Positions 26,630 to 35,867 are shown, counted from the first letter of the stretch. The stretch: DNA of 59,108 nucleotides from Olsenella uli (GCF_901212655.1 NZ_CAAKON010000024.1:28043-87150), one strand, 5' to 3'. Program-made: numbers and translations. Notes: generated by a model from the letters alone, not told the origin.

Positions 26630-29359
26630 TTACTTCTCGGCCCCCGCGAGGGAGTCGAGGATGTGCTCGTCCTTGCCGTCGAACTTAGGCGCCGGACGGA
26701 ACACCTGGAAGATGATGCCAGCCAGCGCGAGGAACGCGATGATGGTCCAGAAGCCGAAGTTGCCGAGGACGAAGAGCTCCCAGAGCTGGTTGATGATCAT
26801 GCCAACAACCCAGCCGAAGCCGCACTGATAGCCGATGGCAGCCCAGAACCACTTCGGGTCGTCCATCTGACGACGGATGGTGCCCATGGCAGCGAAGCAC
26901 GGAGCGTCGAGCATGTTGAACGCCACGAACGCGCACATGGCGCCAGCGTGGAGGACACCAGAGGCATCGGTGAACATGCCAGCGAAGCCGTTCCACATGG
27001 AAACGGAGTTCTCGGTGGCATCGCCCAGACCGTAGAGGACGCCGAACGTGGAGACCAGGTTCTCCTTGGCGATGAGGGCGGAGATGGAAGCCGCGGCGGC
27101 CTGCCAGCTGTCAGCACCGAGCGGGGCAAAGATGATGCCGAGGGTGCCACCGATGCCGGCGAGGACAGAGTAGTCCATGTAGTCGTCGCCAACGCCGTCC
27201 ATGCCAGGCAGGTAGCCGAAGGAGCCGGTGCCGCCGTCCCAGCCAGAGACGCCGAAGTTGGAGAGGAACCAGATGCCCACGGCAGCGGCGAAGATGATCG
27301 TGCCGGCCTTCTTGATGTAACCGGAGAGGCGCTCCCAGATGTGCAGCCACCAGGACTTGATGGACGGCATGTGGTAGTCGGGGAGCTCCATGACGAACGG
27401 GGCGGGCTCGCCCTCGAAGGGCTTCGTCTTCTTCAGCATGATGCCGGAGATGATGATGGCGAAGACGCCGAGGAAGTAGAACATCGGGGCAACCCACCAG
27501 GCGTCAGAGCCGCCGATGAGGACGCCCATGACCAGCGCGATGATCGGCTGCTTGGCGCCGCAGGGGATCATGGTGGTCAGCATGGCCGTCATACGACGGT
27601 CCTTCTCGTTCTCAATGGTCTTCGTGGCAAGGACGCCCGGGACGCCGCAGCCAGAGGAGACGAGCATCGGGATGAAGGACTTGCCGGAGAGGCCGAAGCG
27701 ACGGAACACGCGGTCCATGACGAAGGCGACACGGCTCATGTAGCCGCAGTCCTCGAGGAAGCAGAGGAGCACGAAGAGGACGAACATCTGCGGGATGAAG
27801 CCCAGGACGGAGCCCACGCCGCCGATGACGCCGTCAACCACGAGCGAGATCACGACGTCGGAGGTGCCGATGGAGGTCAGCCAGTCGGTCACGGCCGTCG
27901 GGATGGAGGGCACGTAGCCGTCGTAGTCGGCGGGATCCGGGGCGTTCTCGGTGGCGTCGACGGCGGCGGTGAAGTCGTCGGCCGTGACGGACGGAACGGT
28001 CACGAGCTCCATGCCCTCGTCAACGGCAGCCTCGGCGTCGGCAGCGTCGGCGTCGCCGGAGACAGAGGTGATTGCCTCGGGCTCGGCGTCGTCGCCGGCG
28101 GAGGGGTCAACCTCCATGTAGTTGCCGTCAGCGTCGTGCGCGGGCACGTCGGTGGCCTCGACGTTGGCAGCCGTGGCCTCGGAGACGAAGTTGTCGACGA
28201 CGGCCTGGGAGTCGGCGTCCTCGGGGTCCTCCTGGAGGGCCGCGACGGCGTCGGAGACCTCGGTGGCGCCGTCCTCGTCAACCACGCCAGCATCCTGGGC
28301 GGCGGCGATGTAGCCGTCGATCTGGTCCTGGTAGTAGTTGGAGTCGTAGTCGTCCTGAGCCTCGGTGTAGGCCTCCTCGCCGGCACCGCTCACAAAGAAG
28401 CCGTCGGAGAAGAGGTTGTCGTTCACCCAGTCAGTACCGGCGGTACCAACGGTGGAGATGGCGATGTAGTACACGAGGAACATCACGACGACGAAGATCG
28501 GGAGACCGAGGATTCGGTTGGTAACGACCTTGTCGATCTTCTCGGAGGTGGTGAGCTTCTTGGGTGCCTTCACGACGCAGGCGTCCATGACGCGGGCGAT
28601 CCACTCGTAACGGTCCGAGGTGATGATGGACTCGGCGTCGTCCTCGCGAGAGGTCTCGACGGCCTTGACGAGCTTCTCGAACTCCTCAAGCTCGGCGTCG
28701 GAGAGGTCGAGCGGCTTGATGGCGGCGGCGTCGCGCTCGAACACCTTGATGGCGAACCAGCGGACGAGCGTCTCGTCGCACTTGCCCTTGATGCCAGCCT
28801 CGATCTTGTCGAGCGCATCCTCGACCTCGCTGGAGAAGACGTGGACCGGCGTGGTGGCCTTGCCGGCCTTGGCGGCCTCGATGGCGGTCTTCACGAGCGT
28901 GTCGGTGTTGGTCTCGCGCAGGGCGGAGACCTGAACCACGGCGCAGCCGAGCTCCTTGGAGAGGGCGTCGGTATCGATCTTGTCGCCGCTCTTCTCGAGG
29001 AGGTCGAGCATGTTGAGGCCGAGGACGACCGGCAGGCCGCACTCGAGGATCTGCGTGGTGAGGTAGAGGTTACGCTCGAGGTTCGTCGAGTCGACGAGGT
29101 CGATGACGGCCTGCGGGCGGTTCTGAATCAGGTAGTCGCGCGAGACGATCTCCTCGGGCGAGTACGGAGAAAGCGAATAAATGCCGGGAAGGTCGGTGAA
29201 GGTGACGGCCTTGTCGCCACGCCACGCGGCCTCCTTCTTCTCGACCGTGACGCCGGGCCAGTTGCCGACGTAGCCGTTCGAGCCGGTTAGGGCGTTGAAC
29301 AGCGTGGTCTTGCCGCAGTTAGGGTTACCTGCGAGCGCAATGTACATGCGGTCTTCCAT
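26630..29359 (-). CDS. feoB: Ferrous iron transport protein B with large acidic insert
   Basis: The 909-residue protein has the N-terminal G domain (G1 GNPNCGKT at 11-18, G3 DLPG at 57-60, G4 NMLD at 116-119), the GDI helical domain to about 270, and a membrane part with the Gate repeats (VIGGVGSVLGFIPQM near 511). Family length is about 700-770; the excess comes from an acidic Asp/Glu/Ala-rich stretch at about residues 325-485 between the first and second membrane segments, predicted to be extracytoplasmic. It imports Fe2+ driven by nucleotide binding. The ATG at 29359 has AGGGAG. It is the last gene of a feoA-feoA-feoB operon. Confidence 0.95.
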   Translation of the reverse strand: MEDRMYIALAGNPNCGKTTLFNALTGSNGYVGNWPGVTVEKKEAAWRGDKAVTFTDLPGIYSLSPYSPEEIVSRDYLIQNRPQAVIDLVDSTNLERNLYLTTQILECGLPVVLGLNMLDLLEKSGDKIDTDALSKELGCAVVQVSALRETNTDTLVKTAIEAAKAGKATTPVHVFSSEVEDALDKIEAGIKGKCDETLVRWFAIKVFERDAAAIKPLDLSDAELEEFEKLVKAVETSREDDAESIITSDRYEWIARVMDACVVKAPKKLTTSEKIDKVVTNRILGLPIFVVVMFLVYYIAISTVGTAGTDWVNDNLFSDGFFVSGAGEEAYTEAQDDYDSNYYQDQIDGYIAAAQDAGVVDEDGATEVSDAVAALQEDPEDADSQAVVDNFVSEATAANVEATDVPAHDADGNYMEVDPSAGDDAEPEAITSVSGDADAADAEAAVDEGMELVTVPSVTADDFTAAVDATENAPDPADYDGYVPSIPTAVTDWLTSIGTSDVVISLVVDGVIGGVGSVLGFIPQMFVLFVLLCFLEDCGYMSRVAFVMDRVFRRFGLSGKSFIPMLVSSGCGVPGVLATKTIENEKDRRMTAMLTTMIPCGAKQPIIALVMGVLIGGSDAWWVAPMFYFLGVFAIIISGIMLKKTKPFEGEPAPFVMELPDYHMPSIKSWWLHIWERLSGYIKKAGTIIFAAAVGIWFLSNFGVSGWDGGTGSFGYLPGMDGVGDDYMDYSVLAGIGGTLGIIFAPLGADSWQAAAASISALIAKENLVSTFGVLYGLGDATENSVSMWNGFAGMFTDASGVLHAGAMCAFVAFNMLDAPCFAAMGTIRRQMDDPKWFWAAIGYQCGFGWVVGMIINQLWELFVLGNFGFWTIIAFLALAGIIFQVFRPAPKFDGKDEHILDSLAGAEK

Positions 29360-29542
29360 GACTCCCTTTCCTCTATGTTGCCGGGGGCGGGGTCGGCCCC
29401 CTGGGCCCGCTTGGGCGGACTCATTACGTTTGGCGCGCACGTCCCCACGCGTCACGCCACGCTCGGATCGAGCTCCGAGGTCCGGCCGCTGAGTTGCAGC
29501 CGGAGGGTCGCGTCCTCACCTTGTGGCTCGGACGGGACGACG

Positions 29543-29770
29543 TTACTCCGGGTCGACGTCGACCTTCTCCGCCTCATCCTTGCGGATGGACAGCTCGTAG
29601 CCACGGACGTTGACCTGGATGGGGTCGCCGAGCGGGGCCACCTTGACCACCTTGACCTTGGCGCCCTTGGTGAGGCCCATGTCCATGATGCGGCGCTTGA
29701 CGGCGCCGGTGCCGGTGAGTGCCTTCACCGTGCACGAGGACCCGACGGGGATGTCCCTGAGCGTAGTCAC
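29543..29770 (-). CDS. feoA: FeoA-domain protein (second copy)
   Basis: The 75-residue SH3-like protein has the FeoA pattern: RRIMDMGLTKGAKVKVVK in the middle and PIQVNVRGYELSIRKDEAEKV at the end (the latter spans residues about 50-70). FeoA binds FeoB and supports iron uptake. The GTG at 29770 follows GAGGGAAAAG; no ATG is available at a suitable place. It is 183 bases from feoB and 107 bases after the first feoA. Confidence 0.9.
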   Translation of the reverse strand: MTTLRDIPVGSSCTVKALTGTGAVKRRIMDMGLTKGAKVKVVKVAPLGDPIQVNVRGYELSIRKDEAEKVDVDPE

Positions 29771-29877
29771 CTTTTCCCTCTCCTTCTCTCTTGCCGGCGC
29801 CTGGGCGCCGGCGACGAACGACATATCGAGCACCGGGCGCACCCGATGCCGCAAGCGCCCCGAAGGACGCGAATGCG

Positions 29878-30120
29878 CTAGTCCTCAGTGGTGGTGTAGA
29901 CGTGCATGGCCGTGGCGTGGTCGACGCCAAGTTGCGCGCCCTTCACCTTGACGATGCTGCCGGAGGCGCCCGTCTGGGTGATGACATGGACCTCGGCGCC
30001 CTCGACGAAGCCGAGGTTCTCGAGGTGACGACGCATCTCGTCGTTGCCGCTTACGCGAACCACGCGGACCTTCTCGCCCTCGTGGACCATGGCGAGCGGA
30101 AGCTGTGCGCCTGCCGACAT
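29878..30120 (-). CDS. feoA: FeoA-domain protein (first copy)
   Basis: The 80-residue protein has the same small-barrel pattern: GEKVRVVRVSG, then MRRHLENLGFVEGAEV, then VKGAQLGVDHATAMHV. It differs strongly from the second FeoA, so the two are ancient paralogues rather than a recent duplication. The ATG at 30120 follows AAGGGGCA. It is the first gene after the feo promoter. Confidence 0.88.
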   Translation of the reverse strand: MSAGAQLPLAMVHEGEKVRVVRVSGNDEMRRHLENLGFVEGAEVHVITQTGASGSIVKVKGAQLGVDHATAMHVYTTTED

Positions 30121-30152
30121 TGGCTGCCCCTTCCCGATGTCTCCGCACGGGA

Positions 30153-30189
30153 AAACGGCAACCGACCGAAGGGGGTCGCGTTGCCGTTT
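30153..30189. promoter_or_regulatory. Stable hairpin in the feo leader
   Basis: AAACGGCAACCGACC and GGTCGCGTTGCCGTTT pair (one bulged base) around GAAGGG, between the feo promoter and the first feoA. On the minus strand the stem is followed by TCCCG after TTTT, so it might act as an attenuator or stabiliser. Confidence 0.45.
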
Positions 30190-30253
30190 GAACCGCACTT
30201 TCTGCCGCCTACCGGCAGAAAAAGGGAGAAGTTGTGTTCATCTAACGAAAAGT

Positions 30254-30282
30254 AGTATGGACTCAACTTATGGGCGAGTCAA
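30254..30282 (-). promoter_or_regulatory. feo operon promoter
   Basis: On the minus strand TTGACT (30277-30282) and CATACT (30254-30259) are 17 bases apart, about 135 bases before the first feoA. The surrounding sequence is clearly A/T-enriched. Confidence 0.65.
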
Positions 30283-30554
30283 CCGGGGTGAACCTCTTTA
30301 GTAAGATTTGGAAAACTTCTTGCAGGTCAGAGGGGTCGCGCAGGCACGGTTTTCCTTCGCGGGCGTGACCCTGGCGACTGGGATACGTCCGTTCGAGTAG
30401 GGCTGAGGTCTCGCCGGAAGGACAGGGGCCTTCCCTGCAGGCGCGGCCCCGTCATCGCTCGCCAGGACCGCTCGCCCGTGCGGGGCTGTCTTTCCCGGCA
30501 GGTGCGACGTCGCCGCGAGGGACAGCGCCTCGACCGAAGCTGCAGCCTTAACGG
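30283..30554. other. Non-coding gap upstream of feo, no gene seen
   Basis: GC-rich apart from its feo-proximal end. It contains several weak GC-rich dyads but no identifiable RNA family, and no coding sequence with a ribosome site. Confidence 0.4.
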
Positions 30555-30731
30555 CTAGAGGCCGTACTTGGTGACGGCACGGCGAAGTGCCCTGCCCCAG
30601 GGAAGCCAGATCGCAGCGAGAAAGGCCACGGTGGCCACGCCGTGCAGGATGTCGAGCGGCAGTGCCGCGGCCACGGCGGTTCGGGCGTCGTGCGCCATCA
30701 CGGTGCCGGAATCATCGGCCACAACCGTCAT
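30555..30731 (-). pseudogene. C-terminal remnant of an ECF transporter S component
   Basis: About 58 residues remain. The end LPLDILHGVATVAFLAAIW then ALRRAVTKYGL is the typical last membrane segment and tail of energy-coupling-factor substrate-binding subunits (usually [FL]DLLHGVGT...KYGL). The rest of the about 190-residue protein is absent, and upstream sequence in the same frame is Pro/Arg-rich and non-conserved. Substrate cannot be told from this piece. Confidence 0.6.
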
Positions 30732-30852
30732 ACCCCACGCGCGATTCTCACGGCAAGAGATCACCAGCGAGCCTACGGGGGCGGCGCAGGGCGGGGGCGC
30801 GACGCTGGGGCGCGGGCGCAAGGCGCCCATGCCCCCCGTGCCCGCAATCCCC

Positions 30853-33486
30853 CTACCCCAGCACCTCGCCGGCAATCCTCGCCGTCTCCGTGGCGTCCTT
30901 GGCGTAGTAGTCGGCGCCCACCATCTTGGCGTACTCGGGCGTGAGCACGGCTCCGCCCACCACCACCTTGCACCAGGGCGCTTGCGCCCGGAGCAGCTCG
31001 ATGGTCTCCGCCATGGCAGGGACCGTGGCCGTCATGAGCGCGGAGAGGCCGCAGAGCCTCACGTGGTCTCTCACCACGGCGTCGGCCACCACCTGTGGCG
31101 GCACGTCGCGACCAAGGTCCACCACGTCAAAGCCGTAGTTCTCCAGCAGCATGCGCACGATGTTCTTGCCGATGTCGTGGATGTCGCCGTGGACCGTGCA
31201 GATGACGACCTTGCCCTTGCTCGGACCGGCCGCGCCCGTCGCGTCGCTCGCCGCCTTGATGGTGTTGAAGCCCTCCTTGGCCGCCTCGGCGCTCGCCATG
31301 AGCTGCGGCAGGAAGAAGGTACCCGCCTCAAAGCGCGCGCCCACCTCGTCAAGGGCGGGTATCAGCACCTCGTTGATGGCATACATCGCGTCGTGCTCGG
31401 CCAGGATCTGGCCCACCACCTCGCCCATCGGGCCCTTGCGACCCGCAAGCACGAGCGCGCGGGCCCGTTCCTCGGGCGTGGCGGCCTCCTCGGCAGACGT
31501 CTGGCCGCCGGACGCGCCGCCAGTCGCGCCGGCGGCCGCGGTGGCGCCCGCCGGCAGCTTGTCGGAGCGCTCGGCATAGTGGGCCACGTAGTACTGCGCG
31601 CTCTCGTCCTCGCCGGAGAGTACCCGCCAGGAGTCGACGACGTCCATCATGCGGCGCGTGGCCGGGTTGATGATCGCGAGGTCGAGACCGGCGCCAAAGG
31701 CCGCCGCCAGGAACGTGGCATTCACGAGCGGGCGGAATGGCAGGCCAAAGCTGATGTTGGAGACGCCGAGCACCGTGCGCACGCCCGCCAGCTCTCGCTT
31801 CACGAGCGTGATGGCGTCCAAGATGGCGCGAGGCGCGGTCTGATCTGTGGAGGCCGCCATGCACAGGCAGTCCACCACCACGTCGTGACGCGGAATGCCG
31901 GCGGCGTCGGTGGCGGCCACGATCTTGCGCGCCACCGCGAGGCGGCCCTCGGCCGTGGGCGGGATGCCGTCCTCGTCGATCGTGAGCGCCACGAGCGCGC
32001 AGCCGTAGTGCGCGGCGATGGGCACCACGGAGGCCAGCACCTCGTCCTTGCCGTTGGTGGAGTTGATGAGCGCCTTGCCCGCGTAGGGGCGCACGGCGGC
32101 CTCGATGATCTCAGGGTCGGCGGCGTCAATCTGAAGCGGCAGCGTGGTGACGCCCTGAATCTCGCTCACGAGCTGGCACATCACGGCGCGCTCGTCGATC
32201 TCGGGCAGACCGGCGTTGACGTCGAGAATCTGCGCGCCGTCGGCCGTCTGGGCAATCGCCATGCTCATCACGTAGTCGTGGTTGCCGCTGCGCAGGGCCT
32301 CCTTCATGCGCTTCTTGCCCGTGGGGTTGATGCGCTCGCCGATGACACCGATCTGCCCCATCTCGAGCGCGCACATCTGCTGCGGGCCCGCCACCGCAAA
32401 GCAGTCGCGGACGCGGCGCGGCGCGGGGGTGCGACCGGCGAGCAGCGCGCGTTCGCCGGCGATGTAGTCCGGCGTGGTGCCGCAGCAGCCGCCCACGACG
32501 GTCACACCGGCGTCGAGCATGCCGGCAACGGCCTCGCAGTACTCCCTTGGCGCCACGTCAAAGACGGTGACGCCGTCCTCCACGCGTGGCAGGCCCGCGT
32601 TGGCCTGCACCATGACGGGGCAGGTGGCCCAGGGCAGCATCGCCTCCACGAGCGGGGCCAGGCTCGCTGGGCCCAGCGAGCAGTTGATGCCCACCACGTC
32701 CGCCCCCAGGCTGGAGAGCGTGAGGGCCGCCACCTCGGGCGTCGTGCCCAGGAAGGTGCGGCCGTCCTCGGCGAAGGTCATGGTCACGAAGACCGGCAGG
32801 TCCGAGTTCTCCCGTGCGGCGAGCAGCGCTGCCTTGGCCTCGGCGAGGTCTGCCATCGTCTCGATGATGAAGAGGTCTGCGCCGGCCGCGGTGGCCGCGC
32901 GCACCTGGCGGGCAAAGAGCTCGTAGGCATCGTCGAACGGCAGCGTGCCCATGGGCTCGAGCAGCTGGCCCGTGGGCCCGATGTCCGCGGCAACATAGCG
33001 GACGCCCGAGGCGCGGGCGCAGCGCACGGCGGCCTCGAAGACCTCCTCCACCGTGGCAGCGCCGCCGAGCTTCTCGGCGTTGGCGCCAAAGGTGTTGGTG
33101 GTGGCCACGTCCGCGCCGGCGGCGGCGTAGGCCGCGTGGATCTCCGTGATCTCGGCGGGGTTGGTGAGACACAGAAGCTCGGGCAGCTCGCCGGCGGCAA
33201 GACCGCGCGCCTGGAGCTGCGTACCCATGGCGCCGTCGAAGACAAGGAAGTCCTCGCCGGCGAGCACGCGCGCGAGGTGGTCGTCTGCCACGCGGGGCGT
33301 GCGGGGCGCGAGGCGGTCCTTGGGCCAGGCGGTGGGGGTGGCGCCGGGCGCCGCCGGCGCGGGCGACGGAGCTGCCGACGGGCTAGCCGAGGCGGCATCG
33401 GGGGTCACGGGCGCGGGCGACGGGCTGGCCGAGGCAGCGGCGCCGCGGACGGCCTCCACGGAGGCGCAGTGCGCACAATCAGTCAC
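30853..33486 (-). CDS. metH: Cobalamin-dependent methionine synthase lacking the activation domain
   Basis: The 877-residue protein has the homocysteine methyltransferase domain (FDGAMGTQLQ near 75, GINCSLGP, GGCCGTTP with the zinc cysteines), the methyltetrahydrofolate domain (VIGERINPTGKKRMKEAL near 390) and the B12 modules with the ligand His in HGDIHDIG near residue 770. The fourth, AdoMet-binding activation domain of classical MetH (about 1200 residues) is missing; a separate gene overlapping by 8 bases supplies it. The first 65 residues are an Ala/Pro/Ser-rich extension with CAHC. GTG at 33486 follows AAGGAC. Confidence 0.93.
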   Translation of the reverse strand: MTDCAHCASVEAVRGAAASASPSPAPVTPDAASASPSAAPSPAPAAPGATPTAWPKDRLAPRTPRVADDHLARVLAGEDFLVFDGAMGTQLQARGLAAGELPELLCLTNPAEITEIHAAYAAAGADVATTNTFGANAEKLGGAATVEEVFEAAVRCARASGVRYVAADIGPTGQLLEPMGTLPFDDAYELFARQVRAATAAGADLFIIETMADLAEAKAALLAARENSDLPVFVTMTFAEDGRTFLGTTPEVAALTLSSLGADVVGINCSLGPASLAPLVEAMLPWATCPVMVQANAGLPRVEDGVTVFDVAPREYCEAVAGMLDAGVTVVGGCCGTTPDYIAGERALLAGRTPAPRRVRDCFAVAGPQQMCALEMGQIGVIGERINPTGKKRMKEALRSGNHDYVMSMAIAQTADGAQILDVNAGLPEIDERAVMCQLVSEIQGVTTLPLQIDAADPEIIEAAVRPYAGKALINSTNGKDEVLASVVPIAAHYGCALVALTIDEDGIPPTAEGRLAVARKIVAATDAAGIPRHDVVVDCLCMAASTDQTAPRAILDAITLVKRELAGVRTVLGVSNISFGLPFRPLVNATFLAAAFGAGLDLAIINPATRRMMDVVDSWRVLSGEDESAQYYVAHYAERSDKLPAGATAAAGATGGASGGQTSAEEAATPEERARALVLAGRKGPMGEVVGQILAEHDAMYAINEVLIPALDEVGARFEAGTFFLPQLMASAEAAKEGFNTIKAASDATGAAGPSKGKVVICTVHGDIHDIGKNIVRMLLENYGFDVVDLGRDVPPQVVADAVVRDHVRLCGLSALMTATVPAMAETIELLRAQAPWCKVVVGGAVLTPEYAKMVGADYYAKDATETARIAGEVLG

Positions 33487-34318
33487 GACAGGTCCTTCCG
33501 GTTGGGCGGATGTTGCAGAAGTCAAAGCACAGGCACCCCTTGCAGCTGTGATGCCCGCTCGGCTGGGGACGGTCGAACATACCAACGAGGGCGGAGACGC
33601 TCTTCGTTGGGGTCATGAGCAGGGTGCTCGTGAGCGTGACACCCAGGCGACGCTGCGCGTTCAGGGCGGAGAGCAGCACCGGCTGGGTGCTCATGGGCAG
33701 GTCGCCGTACCCCGGCGAGAAGCGCGAGTTGGTGTAGAGGCCGCGCTCGCGCGCGCGGGCCATGAGGCTCGCCTCGGCCGCGTCCGCTGCGCGCTCCACG
33801 ATGGTGCTGCCGCAGGAGTCGAAGATGACCTGGGCCACCGAGTCCGTGAGGGAAAGCCGCCTGAGCTCGCGTTCGATGCCCATGCCGATGGTCACGGCCA
33901 TCACGCCAACGGCGCGCGCCCCCGCGAGGTGCTCCACGATGGAATGGCCCCTGAGCTCGAGCGCGGTGCCCTTGAGGCGAATGATTGGCGCCGAGGCGTC
34001 CTCGCGCCCCGCACTCGCCGGGTCGTTGGAGCCGGCGACGAGAGGGGCGGGGCTCCCACTGGGGGCGGGGCTCGCTGCACCGGCAGCGTCCAGGTCTTCC
34101 TCCGCCCGCGAGGCAGCGGGGAGCTCGGAGCGCCCCTCGTCCACGTCGAAGACGGCGACGCAGCCGCGGGGCCGCGCCAGGGCAAGCGCGCTCGCCACCA
34201 CGCCGTCGATGCGGGCGTCGAGCTCGGGCATGAGCGGCTGGCCGGTGTAGCCCAGGTAGCGCAGCACCTCGCGACGGTCGATGGAGTCTATCTCGTAGCT
34301 CTCGACGGTCTCCGCCAC
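33479..34318 (-). CDS. Stand-alone MetH activation-domain protein
   Basis: The 279-residue protein corresponds to the AdoMet-binding reactivation domain normally at the C-terminus of MetH: RFSPGYGDLP near residue 215 and LTSTLLMTPTKSVSALVG near 240 are its hallmarks. It ends with a Cys-rich tail (CKGCLCFDFC) of the kind that could hold a metal or cluster. An Ala/Pro/Ser-rich insertion occupies about residues 75-105. GTG at 34318 lies one base after the metF stop, and its stop overlaps the metH start. It probably allows reductive methylation of inactivated cob(II)alamin on MetH in trans. Confidence 0.88.
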   Translation of the reverse strand: MAETVESYEIDSIDRREVLRYLGYTGQPLMPELDARIDGVVASALALARPRGCVAVFDVDEGRSELPAASRAEEDLDAAGAASPAPSGSPAPLVAGSNDPASAGREDASAPIIRLKGTALELRGHSIVEHLAGARAVGVMAVTIGMGIERELRRLSLTDSVAQVIFDSCGSTIVERAADAAEASLMARARERGLYTNSRFSPGYGDLPMSTQPVLLSALNAQRRLGVTLTSTLLMTPTKSVSALVGMFDRPQPSGHHSCKGCLCFDFCNIRPTGRTCRD

Positions 34319-34319
34319 G

Positions 34320-35189
34320 CTACGCCTCCAGGTAGCCGCACTCGACGAGGGCGTCGTGGGCGGTGTGCGCGATGGCGGGCTTGTTCATGCTATAGACATG
34401 CAGGCCGTCGACGCCGTTGGCCGCGAGGTCGCGCAGCTGCTCGCAGGCATACTCGATGCCGGCGGCCGCCTGGGCGGCGGGGTCGTCGCCGGCAAGCACG
34501 AGGCGTTTCACGACCTTGGCCGGGATGGACGCGCCGCAGGTGAACGCCATGCGCTGAATCTGCTTGACACTCGTGAACGGCATGACTCCCGCCACGATGG
34601 GCAGCTTGACGCGGTGGCGCAGGCACTTCTCGCGGAAGCGGTAGAAGTCCTCGTTGTCGAAGAACAGCTGGGAGACCAGGTAGTCTGCGCCGGCCTCCTG
34701 CTTCTTGTAGAGACTTTCGTAACTCTCGTCCTCGGTGGGCGACTCGACGTGCCCCTCGGGATAGCAGGCTGCACCGATGCAGAGCTCCGGCGACACCTCG
34801 CGCAGGTGGGCGATGAGGTCCGAGGCATGCTCGAAGTCGATTGCCTCGCGACCGGGCGCGCGGTCGCCGCGCAACGCCAGCACGTTCTGCACGCCCGACG
34901 CGACGAGCTCGGAGACGTAGGCATCGACGTCGGCGCAGGTGGAACCGAGGCACGTGAGATGCGCGAGGGCCGTAATGCCCAGGTCGCGCTCGACGGACCC
35001 GGCGATGGGTGCCGTGTTGGCCGAGTTGCCCGAGCCGCCCGCCGAGTAGGTGACACTGATCCAGTCCGGCTTGTCGTGCGCCATCTCGCTCGCCACCCCG
35101 AAGGCCGCCTCGCGCGGCATCTCTCCCCGGGGCGGGAAGATCTCGAAGGAGAACGTCTGCTTGTGTCCGAGCTTTTCGCTGATCTTCAT
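34320..35189 (-). CDS. metF: 5,10-methylenetetrahydrofolate reductase
   Basis: The 289-residue protein is a FAD-dependent TIM barrel of the MetF family: FSFEIFPPRG near residue 11 (catalytic Glu), NVLALRGDRAPG near 105, and QLFFDNEDFYRFREKC near 175. It makes 5-methyltetrahydrofolate, the methyl donor for the MetH two genes downstream. The ATG at 35189 is taken because homology begins there; its ribosome site (AAGAAGGGC) is somewhat distant, and an alternative ATG lies 12 codons earlier. First gene of the operon. Confidence 0.95.
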   Translation of the reverse strand: MKISEKLGHKQTFSFEIFPPRGEMPREAAFGVASEMAHDKPDWISVTYSAGGSGNSANTAPIAGSVERDLGITALAHLTCLGSTCADVDAYVSELVASGVQNVLALRGDRAPGREAIDFEHASDLIAHLREVSPELCIGAACYPEGHVESPTEDESYESLYKKQEAGADYLVSQLFFDNEDFYRFREKCLRHRVKLPIVAGVMPFTSVKQIQRMAFTCGASIPAKVVKRLVLAGDDPAAQAAAGIEYACEQLRDLAANGVDGLHVYSMNKPAIAHTAHDALVECGYLEA

Positions 35190-35333
35190 AGTGGTAGAGC
35201 CCTTCTTGTTACGTGCGGCGAGCATATGGCGCAAGCGAGCAAGCGCTGTGAGACGCATGCAATCATCCTACTTGCTTCAAGCCTACACGCAGTCGTTCGG
35301 CCACGCACTCTGCATACCGGCTGGCTATGTGGA

Positions 35334-35362
35334 GACATAGGGTCTGCCTAAACCTAATGCAA
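35334..35362 (-). promoter_or_regulatory. Promoter of the metF-metH operon
   Basis: On the minus strand TTGCAT (35357-35362) and TATGTC (35334-35339) are 17 bases apart, about 145 bases before metF. The leader was checked for SAM, SAH and cobalamin riboswitch cores and none was recognised. Confidence 0.45.
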
Positions 35363-35670
35363 AATGCTCATCTTCAGGCTGTGGGAGGCAGACAGGTCAT
35401 GAAGCTAATCGCCATGCACCATGAAGCTGCTTGCGCCGGCGGCTCGCGACCGGCAGTGCGCGTCATAGGCAGTGCGCGACCGGCAGTGTGCGTAATAGAT
35501 GGAAAGCTCCTCCCCGGAACGTCTGTCCGAACCTCAACCGCAAAGATGCGCTGGGAAGATGCACGGGTGTTGGCGCGGCGGGGGTGGCCCCGCCCTCAAA
35601 CATGTTGCCCCTCAACGACTGATGCCGCCTCGCGGGCCGTCGCACAATCACCAGCCAAAGATAGGGCCAT

Positions 35671-35796
35671 ATTTGTTGTCTAGGCGCGAAGTCCCTGAGT
35701 ACCAACTAGTAAATCTATTTATTTACGCAGGTAGACGACTTATTGATATGTAGTGGCTCGTGGGTCTGCTCGACCCATCGAACCTAGACAACAAAT
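35671..35796. mobile_element. 126-bp MITE-like element with 14-bp inverted ends
   Basis: ATTTGTTGTCTAGG at 35671-35684 is exactly inverted at 35783-35796. The interior is markedly A/T-richer than its surroundings and has two hairpins, GTAAAT-ATTTAC and GGGT-ACCC. No coding capacity. Confidence 0.55.
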
Positions 35797-35867
35797 TCGT
35801 CCAAAGTTTTCCCCGAGATGGCCAAAAGATGGCTGAGAGACGCCCACGACCAAGACGTCGCGCGAGG

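Noticed and set aside
35190..35345. SAM, SAH or cobalamin riboswitch upstream of metF
   Set aside because: No conserved core sequence was found in the 150-base leader.
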